64,000 nt of DNA from Paenibacillus mucilaginosus 3016 (GTDB lineage: Bacteria > Bacillota > Bacilli > Paenibacillales > NBRC-103111): assembly GCF_000250655.1 (NCBI RefSeq), contig NC_016935.1:3056001-3120000 (forward strand), in the 5' to 3' direction. The notes below the pieces were generated by a model that worked only from the letters and a program-made list of their open reading frames with translations, made no database searches and was not told where the DNA came from. A program made the translations under genes and the position numbers. Positions 50,187 through 59,146 of this stretch are shown one piece after another (within the stretch, counting starts at the first letter, position 1; the number at the start of each line of letters is the position of its first letter).

Positions 50187-51986
50187 ATGATCCTTTCCGT
50201 GCTGCTGACAGGCTTAATCCTGTCTTCGATTACGGCAGCCCTATTGATGCTGGTCAAAAAGCTCTTTCGCAAGCAGCTGACGGCAGCATGGCATTATCGC
50301 CTGTGGTTTTTGCTGATGATCGCGCTGGCGATCCCCTGGGTGCCCGCGGACGTTTGGGTGGCCGCGACTCATCCGCTGGCCCCCCCGAGCAGTGCCTTGT
50401 ATGATGCGGCCGCCTCGACGATCAGCGGATCCGGGGACGCAGGGGCCGGAACGGCGGGCTGGCTGCAGGATTTTACCGAATCGGTCCACCGTTCCACTCC
50501 TGACGCTATGGATACCCTGGCCTCCAGTGTCTGGCTTGCCGGGACGTCGGTCCTGGGCCTGCTGACGCTGCAGGCTTGGCTGAAGATCCGCAGCATGACC
50601 CGAACGTTCCGCAGCGTAGAGCATCCGGAAGTGCGGAGCCTGTTCGAACAGTGCAAACAGAGATTGAAGATCTCCGGTACAGTGACAGCCGTCGAATCGC
50701 CGCTGGTGAAGTCCCCGATGCTGCTCGGGATTTGGCGGACCTACGTGGTCCTGCCGGAAGGTTTTTCAGAAACGTATTCGATGGAGGAATGCAGGTATGT
50801 GTTCCTGCACGAGCTTAGTCATTACAAGAGCAAAGACCACCTGACGAATGGGCTGGTCATCCTCTTCCAGCTGTTGTACTGGTACCAGCCGCTCGTGTGG
50901 ATCGCATTCCGCAGGATGAGGCTGGACCGCGAGTTGGCCTGCGACACCGCTGTGCTGCAGCTGCTGGACGAGCCGGATTACGCCGAGTATGGCAGGGCCC
51001 TTATCCATTTGGCAAGCGGGCTTTCCCGCCCGGTGGCTTACGCAGGGGCAAGTCCTTTCACCAGCTCCAAGGGGCAGATCCGCAGGCGGATCCAATGGAT
51101 CGCCGCTTACAAGGCTGAATCCGGACGGTTGAGACGGAGCAGCCTCCTTCTTTTCTCGCTCGTCGGTGTCTTGGTGGCCGGGCAGACGCAGGTCGCCGCT
51201 GTGCTGGGCCGGGAGGACGACAGAACCTACTATTTTGCTAGCGAGCGGACGGTGAACGAGGATTGGAGTGCGTATTTCGGCGGGTATGAGGGAAGCTTCG
51301 TGCTGTACGATACGCAGGCGGACAAGTACCTGATCCATAACCGGGAGCAGAGCACTTGGAGAATCTCGCCCGATTCCACTTACAAAATCTACAGTGCTTT
51401 ATTCGGCCTGGATTCGGGCGTTATCACGGGGGAACATTCGGACATTCCATGGAACGGCGAGCCCTCCCCCTATGAAGCGTGGAACCAGGACCAGAACGTG
51501 TACACAGCGATCAAAGGGTCGGTGAGCTGGTACTTCAGGGAGCTGGACCGGCAGGTAGGAGAGGACCGGCTGCGGGCATACCTCAAGCGCATAGGGTATG
51601 GCAATACGGATCTGTCCGGCGGGCTGGGGCGGCATTGGCTGGAGTCTTCCCTGAAGATCTCGCCGGTGGAGCAGGTGCAGCTGTTGAAAGCATTGTACAC
51701 CAACGGTTTCGGATTCCAGCCGGACCATATCGGGACCGTCAAAGAGGCCATGAAACTGGCGGAAAGGGATGGGGCCCGGCTGTACGGCAAGACAGGAACA
51801 GGCGCGGTCAATGGCAGGGAGATCAGCGGCTGGTTTGTCGGCTGTGTGGAGAGTAGGGGGAATGCCTATTTTTTTGCAGCTCACATCCAGAATAAGGACC
51901 ACGCGAACGGAAGTACGGCGGCTGAGATGACCTTGTCCATTCTGAAGGATCAGGGGATCTTTCCAGCCCCTGAAGCGTCCGATTGA
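50187..51986 (+). CDS. blaR1: BlaR1-type beta-lactam sensor/signal transducer, 599 aa
   Basis: An M56 metalloprotease domain with four membrane segments (near 5-25, 38-58, 115-133, 318-338) carries zinc motif H208-E-L-S-H212 and LDRELACD. The C-terminal extracellular sensor is penicillin-binding and class-D-like: S397-T-Y-K400 and K535-T-G. Acylation by a beta-lactam triggers the protease, which leads to loss of BlaI repression. AAAAAGGAGG precedes the ATG. No BlaI operator is visible upstream, so it is probably transcribed from the bla promoter through the hairpin array. blaI follows after 60 bp. Confidence 0.92.
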   Translation: MILSVLLTGLILSSITAALLMLVKKLFRKQLTAAWHYRLWFLLMIALAIPWVPADVWVAATHPLAPPSSALYDAAASTISGSGDAGAGTAGWLQDFTESVHRSTPDAMDTLASSVWLAGTSVLGLLTLQAWLKIRSMTRTFRSVEHPEVRSLFEQCKQRLKISGTVTAVESPLVKSPMLLGIWRTYVVLPEGFSETYSMEECRYVFLHELSHYKSKDHLTNGLVILFQLLYWYQPLVWIAFRRMRLDRELACDTAVLQLLDEPDYAEYGRALIHLASGLSRPVAYAGASPFTSSKGQIRRRIQWIAAYKAESGRLRRSSLLLFSLVGVLVAGQTQVAAVLGREDDRTYYFASERTVNEDWSAYFGGYEGSFVLYDTQADKYLIHNREQSTWRISPDSTYKIYSALFGLDSGVITGEHSDIPWNGEPSPYEAWNQDQNVYTAIKGSVSWYFRELDRQVGEDRLRAYLKRIGYGNTDLSGGLGRHWLESSLKISPVEQVQLLKALYTNGFGFQPDHIGTVKEAMKLAERDGARLYGKTGTGAVNGREISGWFVGCVESRGNAYFFAAHIQNKDHANGSTAAEMTLSILKDQGIFPAPEASD

Positions 51987-52046
51987 CAACGGCGTGGAGC
52001 GGCGGTAGCATGGGATTACATATGTCATCCGTAAGGGGGGATGGGG

Positions 52047-52436
52047 ATGCCGGGCCAAGTACCCAGTATCTCGGAGGCGGAATGGGAAGTCATGAATGTG
52101 CTTTGGGAGAGGGCTCCGCAGACGGCGAACGAGGTCATTGCCTGCCTGCAGGAAAGAACGGATTGGAAGCCGAAGACCACCCGCACGCTCCTCGACCGCC
52201 TCGTCAAAAAAGAAGTGGTCGGTGTCGATCAAAACCAGAAGGTGTATACCTTTTATCCGTTATACTCCCAGAGTGAATGCCAGCTTGCGGAGGCGCAGTC
52301 GTTCCTCAAGCGCATCTACGGCGGTACCTTGAAGTCCATGCTGGTGCAGTTCATCGAAGAGCAGCCCATGTCCGAAGAGGAGATGAAGGAGCTGCATACG
52401 ATTCTTCAGGAAAAGTCCGGAACCCCCAAGCGATAG
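52047..52436 (+). CDS. blaI: BlaI/MecI-family repressor, 129 aa
   Basis: The N-terminal winged helix (ISEAEWEVMNVLWERAPQTA; KTTRTLLDRLVKKEVV) and the C-terminal dimerisation helices match BlaI/MecI. The protein is expected to bind the TACA-n-TGTA operators at 48757 and 48777 and to be released after BlaR1 activation. The ATG at 52047 is seven bases after AAGGGGG; the ATG at 52041 abuts that site. It is the last gene of the bla unit. Confidence 0.92.
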   Translation: MPGQVPSISEAEWEVMNVLWERAPQTANEVIACLQERTDWKPKTTRTLLDRLVKKEVVGVDQNQKVYTFYPLYSQSECQLAEAQSFLKRIYGGTLKSMLVQFIEEQPMSEEEMKELHTILQEKSGTPKR

Positions 52437-52572
52437 CCTTTAGGACAAAAGGTAAAGGACAGGCTCGGCTGTCCCTGAGCGCTGTAGCAGACTCTATCGG
52501 GAATCCATATCCATAGCACAATAACCAGGGAGCAGAACGCCGCACGGCAGCTGCTCCCTTCTTCATACCCCT

Positions 52573-53406
52573 TTACGTCTTTCGAGATAGTCTTTTGAGC
52601 TTTTCAGCAGTATCGGTGCCCTTAGCGGGCATATGGAGTACCATTTGCAATTCCGGTGAATCCATGACTTGAAACGCAAGATACTCGAAACTCATTTTCC
52701 CCATAAGGGGATGGTATATGATTTTATGCCCGTCGGGAGCATAGAGAACATCCTGGCGGTCCCACATTTCCTTAAATATAGGGCTGCTCATGCTTAATTC
52801 GGTAATTTGCTCCTGCCACCAGGCATCCCCGACATGCTGGCCATACCCCGCACGGAACTGCGCCAGACAATGCACTGCCGCCTCCTCCCAATGCTCTCCT
52901 TTCAGCTTGCGAAATTCAGGGGACGCAAAGGTTATCCAAACCAAATTCCGCTGGCGTTCACCCTTATACAGATAATCACCATACACATCGCTGAATGCTT
53001 CATTCCACCCAACAATGTTCATGCGTTGGTCCAGGATGTAAGCAGGCGTTGTCTCCAATTGGTCAAGCAAGCTCTGTAGGATCGGGCTCACCGCAGGGAG
53101 AGGCTGTTTCACTTCCGTAGGGTCATGAAGATGCGCAAGGGTGAACAGGTGCCTTCGTTCATTGGGGCTTAAATGAAGTACCCGTGCCAGACTTCCCAGG
53201 ACTTCGGATGATACCTGAATCGCTCTGCCTTGTTCAAGATACGTATACCACTCCAGGCTCATGCCGGCCAGCATGGCCACTTCTCCGCGTCTTAGACCGG
53301 GCGTTCGGCGCCTGCTTCCCCGTGGGATTCCAATTTCTTCGGGCGATATCCGTTCTCGCCGTTTCCGCAAAAAGGACCCGAGCTCATGATGTCGATCGAT
53401 ATTCAA
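52573..53406 (-). CDS. MmyB-like helix-turn-helix regulator, 277 aa
   Basis: An XRE helix-turn-helix (LGSFLRKRRERISPEEIG; RTPGLRRGEVAMLAGMSLEW) is joined to the MmyB ligand domain (ILDQRMNIVGWNEAFSDVYG; GKMSFEYLAFQVMDSPEL). It is a diverged homologue of the protein at 5199. The ATG at 53427 has no ribosome binding site, while the TTG at 53406 follows GGGGAGG at ten bases, so the TTG is preferred. It is divergent from the SDR gene at 53568, its likely target; MmyB regulators commonly sit next to SDR genes. Confidence 0.85.
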   Translation of the reverse strand: MNIDRHHELGSFLRKRRERISPEEIGIPRGSRRRTPGLRRGEVAMLAGMSLEWYTYLEQGRAIQVSSEVLGSLARVLHLSPNERRHLFTLAHLHDPTEVKQPLPAVSPILQSLLDQLETTPAYILDQRMNIVGWNEAFSDVYGDYLYKGERQRNLVWITFASPEFRKLKGEHWEEAAVHCLAQFRAGYGQHVGDAWWQEQITELSMSSPIFKEMWDRQDVLYAPDGHKIIYHPLMGKMSFEYLAFQVMDSPELQMVLHMPAKGTDTAEKLKRLSRKT

Positions 53407-53567
53407 GAGGTTCGAGCCTCCCCTCATTCGTTAAGATAGTAGTATTGATCCTAGGGTAATCATACCCCTCGCTGCCATTTGATATTGATTATACATTATA
53501 GACGTGCAGTACAACGATTTCGGGTTCCGGTGCTGCGAATTCTAATCCCCGACAGGAGGACTTTACA

Positions 53568-54311
53568 ATGTCACAGAACAGCAACAAAATAGCGCTAATT
53601 ACCGGCGCGAACAAAGGGATTGGCTTTGAGACAGCGCGCCGCTTAGGTCAACAGGGAATTACGATACTGGTTGGTGCTAGAAATAAAGATAGGGGACAGG
53701 ATGCTGCAGCAAAGTTGTGCGCTGAAGGTGTGGACGCTTGTTTTTTGGAGCTGGAAGTCACCAACCCTGACTCCATTACGGCAGCGGCAAAAGAAATCGA
53801 CGAGCAGTATGGCAAACTGGATATTCTGATTAACAATGTGGGAATAGTGACTGGAAATCCGGAAACGATTCTCATCCCTTCCCAGACAGATGTTAGACTA
53901 CTGAAAGCAGCGTTCGAAACCAACTTTTTCAGCATGTTCGCCGTGACTCAATCGATGCTTCCGCTTATTCATAGATCAGACGCAGGCAGGATTGTGAATA
54001 TGTCAAGCGGACTCGGTTCATTGACCCAGCAAAGCGATCCAACGAGTGAATTCTATGATCATAAAATTTTTCTTTACAACTCGACGAAAACGGCGGTCAA
54101 TACGATCACGGTTCACTTGGCGTACGAACTGCGGCATACAAAAATAAAGATTAATTCGGCAGATCCGGGGTTTACGGCAACCGACCTTAACGGATTTCGA
54201 GGCACACGGACGGTGGAGCAAGCTGCAACGGTTGTTGTTCGCCTCGCCACGCTTGCAGAGGATGGGCCTACGGGCGGATTCTTCGATGAGAACGGCGCTC
54301 TGTCGTGGTAA
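53568..54311 (+). CDS. Carbonyl-reductase-like SDR, 247 aa
   Basis: TGANKGIGFETARRL (about 14-28), NNVGIVTG, a serine in MSSGLGSL and the catalytic YNSTKTA. The end, GPTGGFFDENGALSW, is that of the plant/animal-like carbonyl reductase branch. It probably reduces small aldehydes or ketones with NADPH. AGGAGG precedes the ATG. The base composition is clearly AT-richer than in the first 52 kb. A related SDR with the same ending is at 58217. Confidence 0.88.
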   Translation: MSQNSNKIALITGANKGIGFETARRLGQQGITILVGARNKDRGQDAAAKLCAEGVDACFLELEVTNPDSITAAAKEIDEQYGKLDILINNVGIVTGNPETILIPSQTDVRLLKAAFETNFFSMFAVTQSMLPLIHRSDAGRIVNMSSGLGSLTQQSDPTSEFYDHKIFLYNSTKTAVNTITVHLAYELRHTKIKINSADPGFTATDLNGFRGTRTVEQAATVVVRLATLAEDGPTGGFFDENGALSW

Positions 54312-54513
54312 GTCAGTGAGGAGGAGCCTTTACAGTTTTCTAATGCAGACAGAGCAGGAATCATGTTTTATTTGAAGGCATTGAAGCAGATTTGATTGAA
54401 ATGGAAAACCCGTACACTATCTTTTCTGGTAGCACCTATCAAAAAAGTGCGTACTATTTTATTTGTTGCATTCATTTTATACTAGCCTTACTTTGAACTG
54501 AAGGAGAGATAAA

Positions 54514-54906
54514 ATGAATACGGCTAAAACCTACAATCACGGTGTGCCATGGGAAGAAGCTTTCGGAGTCACTCAAGGTTACAGCATCAACGGGACGATC
54601 TACATTTCGGGACAATTTTCCCATGATATGCAGGGCGAGTTTGTTGGCGAGGGCGATTTCGAGACACAGACGCGGCAGACGCTGGAGAACCTCGACCGCG
54701 TGCTGGAAGGTTTTGGTGCCACAAGGTCGAACATCGCTGAGATCGAGGTCTTTCTGACAAATCCGCAAGAGCACTTCGAGCAGTCCGTCGCTCTTTACAA
54801 GGAGTATATTGGCGACCATCGGCCTGCCGCTACTCTCATCGGCGTGTCGGGGCTGGCCTTCCCTCACCAACTGATTGAAATCCGCGCCGTCGCCTGCACG
54901 AACTAA
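54514..54906 (+). CDS. RidA-family protein, 130 aa
   Basis: A YjgF/YER057c/UK114 (RidA) fold: INGTIYISGQFSHDMQGEFV, QTRQTLENLDRVLEGFGA, AEIEVFLTN, RPAATLIGVSGLAFPHQLIE and the closing IEIRAVA. RidA enzymes deaminate reactive enamines and imines; the conserved Arg near the R-P-A-x-T block fits. AAGGAGAG precedes the ATG. It stands alone with its own terminator. Confidence 0.88.
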   Translation: MNTAKTYNHGVPWEEAFGVTQGYSINGTIYISGQFSHDMQGEFVGEGDFETQTRQTLENLDRVLEGFGATRSNIAEIEVFLTNPQEHFEQSVALYKEYIGDHRPAATLIGVSGLAFPHQLIEIRAVACTN

Positions 54907-54930
54907 CTCGGTCGAAGGGTCATCGCCAAG

Positions 54931-54976
54931 AAGCCAAAGTCCCCACCTCAGCTCAGCCAGAGGGGGGCTTTTTTTA
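54931..54976 (+). terminator. Intrinsic terminator after the RidA gene
   Basis: AAGCC...CCCC-CCT pairs with AGGGGGGCTT, followed by TTTTTT. Confidence 0.75.
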
Positions 54977-55130
54977 TGCCTAAACATGGAAGGATCCAAC
55001 CATCCAGCCATTAGGGTCACCGGGCAGCATCAGATCCATGGCGGAAGTAGTTCTCCCTCTGCAATAATATACTATAAGACATTTCGTTTGGAGATGTAGG
55101 ATATGAGAAGAGCTTGAAAGGAGCATTCTC

Positions 55131-55706
55131 ATGGAGATTACATCTTTTTTGATTTATTGTTTGATTGCTACGTTTACACCGGGACCAACGAATATTGTTA
55201 TCTTGTCCACGGTGCATCGATTTGGGGCAAAGCAGGCAATGGAGTATACTTATGGAGCAACGCTTGGTTTTGGGTTATTGCTTGTTATTTCTGCCGGCTT
55301 GAATACGATGCTGCTAACGGTCATCCCCAAATTAATCCTTGTGATGCAGGTCATCGGAAGCTGCTATATGTTCTATCTGGCATACCAACTCTACAGAACG
55401 GATACCTCTAAGCCAGCTGTCACCCAAACGGCAACCTTTATCTCCGGCTTTCTGATGCAGTTTTTCAATCCCAAGGTAGTCCTGTTTACCATAACAGTAA
55501 TTCCAACTTTTGTTATACCCTATGACAGCGCGATCTCTGCGTTGTCGATAAGCATACTGGCGATCACCGTCATTGGATTTTTGGCATTTACTACATGGGT
55601 TCTTTTCGGTACAATCTTCAAGGATTTTTTACAGAAGCATACTAAGACAGTGAATGTAATGATGGCCTTATTTTTAGCTTACGCTGCCGTTATGGTATGG
55701 ATGTAG
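55131..55706 (+). CDS. LysE-family amino acid exporter, 191 aa
   Basis: About six membrane segments and the LysE signature near the N-terminus (FTPGPTNIVILSTVHRFGAK), then LMQFFNPKVVLFTITVIPTF. Members export lysine, homoserine lactone, threonine or similar compounds. GAAAGGAG precedes the ATG. The AraC gene follows 25 bp later on the same strand, probably in one operon. Confidence 0.9.
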   Translation: MEITSFLIYCLIATFTPGPTNIVILSTVHRFGAKQAMEYTYGATLGFGLLLVISAGLNTMLLTVIPKLILVMQVIGSCYMFYLAYQLYRTDTSKPAVTQTATFISGFLMQFFNPKVVLFTITVIPTFVIPYDSAISALSISILAITVIGFLAFTTWVLFGTIFKDFLQKHTKTVNVMMALFLAYAAVMVWM

Positions 55707-55731
55707 GTAAGCTTATGCAGAGGTGTTTGAA

Positions 55732-56508
55732 ATGGACAAATTCGTCTATAAAAAATCAGCAGGCATTACTGCGTTATCGGCAAGTATGACGGAATTTAAG
55801 TATAAAAAGCACGCACACCAGGAGTATGCCATAGGAGTTACACTGCGCGGGATCCAGCATTTTAACCTGGACGGTACGTTACAATTATCGTATCAGAATG
55901 GGATTATGCTATTTAACCCGGAACAAGCCCATGACGGGATGGCACACGATCATACAGGCCTTGATTATGTCATGTTATATATTGAACCCGAATTGCTGTT
56001 AGAGGCAGCTGGGAAAAAGGATATCGTTCGTTTCTCAACTCCTATTGTGTATGACTATAGTCTTGAACAGCAGGTATTACGTCTTTCTCAAGCCGTATTA
56101 AGTGAAAAAGACGAGGCGTTATGCAGCGAATTGCTCTTATCCCTTACGGATCGTCTGGTTCGAAGCAACCTTTCTACAGACCACAAGAAGGACAGCGCTC
56201 TGCTTAAAAAAGCAAAGGATATGATCCATGCCAGCTTGGAGCATGTACTCAAGCTTGATGATATTTGCAGTGAGCTTCAATTATCGAAATTTCAGTTTAT
56301 CCGATTATTTAAGGCCCATACCGGAATTTCACCGTACCAATACTTTCTTAACTGCAAAATCGAACGTGCCAAGCAATTAATCGAAAAGAACGGGGATGTT
56401 TATTCGGCAGTAGCGGAGTGTGGTTTTGTGGATTTGACCCATTTGAATAAACACTTTAAAAGCGTATATGGAGCAACGGCCTATGAATATTTGTCACATA
56501 TCAAATGA
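55732..56508 (+). CDS. AraC-family regulator, 258 aa
   Basis: A cupin (KKHAHQEYAIGVTLRGIQHF; IMLFNPEQAHDG) and the double helix-turn-helix (ICSELQLSKFQFIRLFKAHTG; SAVAECGFVDLTHLNKHFKS). This is the AraC type commonly paired with LysE exporters, which it activates in response to an amino acid. It lies 25 bp downstream of the LysE gene. AGAGG is nine bases before the ATG at 55732; a GTG three codons earlier is less likely. Confidence 0.88.
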   Translation: MDKFVYKKSAGITALSASMTEFKYKKHAHQEYAIGVTLRGIQHFNLDGTLQLSYQNGIMLFNPEQAHDGMAHDHTGLDYVMLYIEPELLLEAAGKKDIVRFSTPIVYDYSLEQQVLRLSQAVLSEKDEALCSELLLSLTDRLVRSNLSTDHKKDSALLKKAKDMIHASLEHVLKLDDICSELQLSKFQFIRLFKAHTGISPYQYFLNCKIERAKQLIEKNGDVYSAVAECGFVDLTHLNKHFKSVYGATAYEYLSHIK

Positions 56509-56555
56509 TTTTATGTAACGAGGAAACGGCAGCCGGTCAGGGCTGCCGTTATTCC

Positions 56556-56909
56556 TCATTCTTCTTTGCGCATGTTCCTGTACAAATCTATTTTTCGATG
56601 AATCATAGCCTGATACGCAAACAGTTGATTGATTTGAGAAGTTACGTTTTCGTTTTGTCTTTCGAGGATCCCGAGGCGCAGATCAATGCTTGTACTTTCC
56701 TGAACAAAATGCTTAATATCCGATATCGACATGCCAAGGGCTCGGAGGCAGCTAATAAATTCAAGGGCCTCCAGGTCCTTGTCTACATAGCTTCGCATGC
56801 CGCTTTCGCTGCGCATCACTGAAGGTAAGATCCCTTCCTTCTCATAATACCGAAGGGTATGAATAGATAACCCGGTTCGCTCTGCAACTTGACCGATGGT
56901 ATAACTCAC
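56556..56909 (-). CDS. MerR-family regulator, 117 aa
   Basis: An N-terminal winged helix-turn-helix (YTIGQVAERTGLSIHTLRYY) followed by the long dimerisation helix. There is no metal-binding cysteine cluster, so it senses an organic ligand or redox state through a very short C-terminus. It lies 38 bp after the SDR gene on the same strand. Upstream of the SDR gene is a MerR-type promoter with a 19-bp spacer, so it probably controls its own operon. Confidence 0.88.
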   Translation of the reverse strand: MSYTIGQVAERTGLSIHTLRYYEKEGILPSVMRSESGMRSYVDKDLEALEFISCLRALGMSISDIKHFVQESTSIDLRLGILERQNENVTSQINQLFAYQAMIHRKIDLYRNMRKEE

Positions 56910-56947
56910 ATGCCTTCCTCCATAGTTGGGTATAGAAGATGATCTTA

Positions 56948-57691
56948 TTATAGTTCCTGACTGGTGGGCCTTACAATGATTTCGTTAACTGCCGTAGACT
57001 CTGGCTGGGAGATGGCGTATGCAATGGAATTGGCAATCGCTTCAGCAGGCAGCGCCCTATGCATGGATTCCTCGATGTCTTTCCTGATCTCGGCATTCGA
57101 TACGGTATGGACCAGTTCGGTCATTACTCCTCCGGGGCAAATAATCGTAGTCCGGATGTTATTCTCCGCTTCCTCTTGCCGCAGCGCCTCGGTGATGGCC
57201 CGAACGGCGAATTTGGTGCCGGAATACACGGCCCATGATTTTCTGACGATATGCCCTGTTACTGAAGAAACATTAATGATATGGCCCCGCTTTTGTGCTC
57301 TCATATAAGGAAGTACCGCGCCAATCCCGTACAGCACACCTTTGATATTGATATCGATCATTTGATCCCACTCCGAAACTTTCTTCTCATGCAAATAAGA
57401 TAAAGGCATGATCCCGGCGTTGTTAACCAACACGTCGATTCGTCCAAAGGTATCGACAGCCAGCCGGGCCAGGTCTTCGACCTCCGGATGAGAAGAGATA
57501 TCCGTAACTTTGTATATGGCAGCCCCGCCTTGTTCTTCAATCGTGCGTTTCAGTGAAATTAGCCTATCCTCGCGTCTGGCGGCCAGAACGACCTTCGCTC
57601 CATTTTGAGCGAGCAGTTTGGCAGCAGCTTCACCGATTCCGCTCGACGCACCTGTAATAATCACAACTTTGTCCTTCACATTCCACATCAT
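56948..57691 (-). CDS. Short-chain dehydrogenase (YdfG/SAR-type), 247 aa
   Basis: TGASSGIGEAAAKLL (about 14-28), NNAGIMPLSYLHEKKVSEWD, a serine in INVSSVTGH and the catalytic YSGTKFA. It has the classical SDR length, resembling NADP-dependent 3-hydroxy acid or serine dehydrogenases; substrate unknown. It is first in a two-gene unit with a MerR regulator, and its promoter has the long 19-bp spacer of MerR-activated genes. Confidence 0.88.
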   Translation of the reverse strand: MMWNVKDKVVIITGASSGIGEAAAKLLAQNGAKVVLAARREDRLISLKRTIEEQGGAAIYKVTDISSHPEVEDLARLAVDTFGRIDVLVNNAGIMPLSYLHEKKVSEWDQMIDINIKGVLYGIGAVLPYMRAQKRGHIINVSSVTGHIVRKSWAVYSGTKFAVRAITEALRQEEAENNIRTTIICPGGVMTELVHTVSNAEIRKDIEESMHRALPAEAIANSIAYAISQPESTAVNEIIVRPTSQEL

Positions 57692-57721
57692 TATCCATCC
57701 TTTCCAGAACCAGGATGAATT

Positions 57722-57752
57722 CAGTATAAAGTCTAGAGTTCACTCTAGGTCA
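57722..57752 (-). promoter_or_regulatory. MerR-type promoter with 19-bp spacer and operator
   Basis: On the minus strand: TTGACC (57752-57747), a 19-bp spacer and TATACT (57727-57722). The spacer contains the palindrome CTAGAGTTCACTCTAG (57732-57747). The over-long spacer with a central dyad is the hallmark of MerR activation. Confidence 0.85.
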
Positions 57753-57815
57753 AGGGCCGCCCGCAGCGTTTTGAGGACAGCCGGAGTAGGCTGCTTTCTA
57801 CTTTTTCAGGTAGGA

Positions 57816-57846
57816 TTGACCTTAACATGATGTGATGGTTTAGTAT
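57816..57846 (+). promoter_or_regulatory. Second MerR-type promoter, 19-bp spacer
   Basis: TTGACC (57816-57821), a 19-bp spacer and TAGTAT (57841-57846), directly before the MerR gene at 57864. No clear dyad is seen in the spacer, so confidence is lower. Confidence 0.5.
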
Positions 57847-57863
57847 GATTGTGATTCCGATAC

Positions 57864-58253
57864 ATGGAGGGGATTGACATACATATCAGTGAGTTATCCA
57901 AAAGGACAGGCGTCAGCTTACGTTCATTGAGGTATTACGAAGAAAAAGATTTATTGAACCCCACCCGGCTGGAGAACGGATATCGTGATTATGCTGAAGC
58001 TGACGTTGAGAAAGTGAGAATGATACAGCTTTACTTTAGCTTGGGACTGACGGCGAAAGAGATCAACGATTTCTTTGACTGCCTCTTTCAGCAGGGAGAG
58101 AAAAAAGAATGCCTCCCTAACGCAATACAAGTGGGAGAAAGAAAATTAACCGAGATTCGAAGCCAAATCGATTGGTTACAAAAAGCGGAGTCTCAATTGG
58201 AGAGGAGTCTGTTGAGATGGAAAACGATCATCAATCCGAACGAATTGCTTTAG
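57864..58253 (+). CDS. MerR-family regulator, 129 aa
   Basis: The helix-turn-helix HISELSKRTGVSLRSLRYYEE and a dimerisation helix with IDWLQKAESQLERSLLRW. No conserved cysteines. The only in-frame ATG (57864) overlaps the GGAGGGG that would normally serve as ribosome binding site, so either the leader is nearly absent or a rare start (ATT at 57873) is used. The SDR gene starts inside its last 37 bp, so the two are coupled. Confidence 0.82.
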   Translation: MEGIDIHISELSKRTGVSLRSLRYYEEKDLLNPTRLENGYRDYAEADVEKVRMIQLYFSLGLTAKEINDFFDCLFQQGEKKECLPNAIQVGERKLTEIRSQIDWLQKAESQLERSLLRWKTIINPNELL

Positions 58254-58954
58254 TAACGGGGGGAAACCGAGGAATCGGGATGGAAATCGCTCGTCAACTT
58301 TCCTTAAAAGGCTTACACGTCTTGATCGGATGCCGGGACGGGGAAAAGGGCAGGCTCGCGGTTGAACAATTGAACCGGCAGGAAGGAGTTAAAGTGGATT
58401 GGGAAGTCGTGGATGTGAGCTGCCGCGGGAGTATTGACGACATGATGAAACGGATCGTTAGCAAATACGGCCGTCTGGACGTGCTTGTAAATAACGCAGG
58501 GGTCATTTTGGATAGAGGAGTATCTATCTTGGAAGTGAAGGAAACCGTGATGAGAGAAACCTTCGAAACCAATTATTTCGGAGTTCTGAATCTCATTCAA
58601 GCCGTGGTTCCTTTGATGAAAAAGCAGAATTATGGTCGCATCGTTAATCTCTCATCGGGAGTAGGCGCCTTTCAAGTTCACCAAGGCTTATTAGGTCTAA
58701 AAGGAAAGTCGGCCGCTTACCGGATATCCAAAACCATGCTCAATGCCTTGACCTGTTTGGCAGCACATGAAGTGGGTGATGCGGACATCAAAGTAAATGC
58801 AGCTTGCCCGGGGAGCGTTAGAACCGATATGGGCGGAAAGGACGCCCCCTTGTCGGTCGCTGAAGGAGCAGACACTGCCGTATGGCTGGCTACACTGGAG
58901 GAAAATGGCCCAAACGGCGGCTTTTTCCGGAATCGCCTGAAAGCTGAATGGTAG
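58217..58954 (+). CDS. Carbonyl-reductase-like SDR, 245 aa
   Basis: TGGNRGIGMEIARQL (about 14-28), NNAGVILDRGVSIL, a serine in NLSSGVGAF and YRISKTM as the catalytic pair. The ending, GPNGGFFRNRLKAEW, parallels the SDR at 53568. The two are paralogues or came by separate transfer. The ATG at 58217 lies inside the MerR gene and follows GGAGAGGAG. It is probably regulated by that MerR protein. Confidence 0.87.
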   Translation: MENDHQSERIALVTGGNRGIGMEIARQLSLKGLHVLIGCRDGEKGRLAVEQLNRQEGVKVDWEVVDVSCRGSIDDMMKRIVSKYGRLDVLVNNAGVILDRGVSILEVKETVMRETFETNYFGVLNLIQAVVPLMKKQNYGRIVNLSSGVGAFQVHQGLLGLKGKSAAYRISKTMLNALTCLAAHEVGDADIKVNAACPGSVRTDMGGKDAPLSVAEGADTAVWLATLEENGPNGGFFRNRLKAEW

Positions 58955-59146
58955 CCGCCGGCTTAAGGACCGAACCGCAAGGGGGCTGCTCTGTCAGTGC
59001 AGGCTGCTCCCCTCTGCAAATTCCGCTTGCCCGCACCTCCATAGACCGTAATAATAGAGAGATATGGAAGCATGGTTTCTCCATAAAAAGGGAATGGGCC
59101 GGGCAAGCTAATCGGGACGGAATCCAAGCTGTAAGGAGGACAAGGG

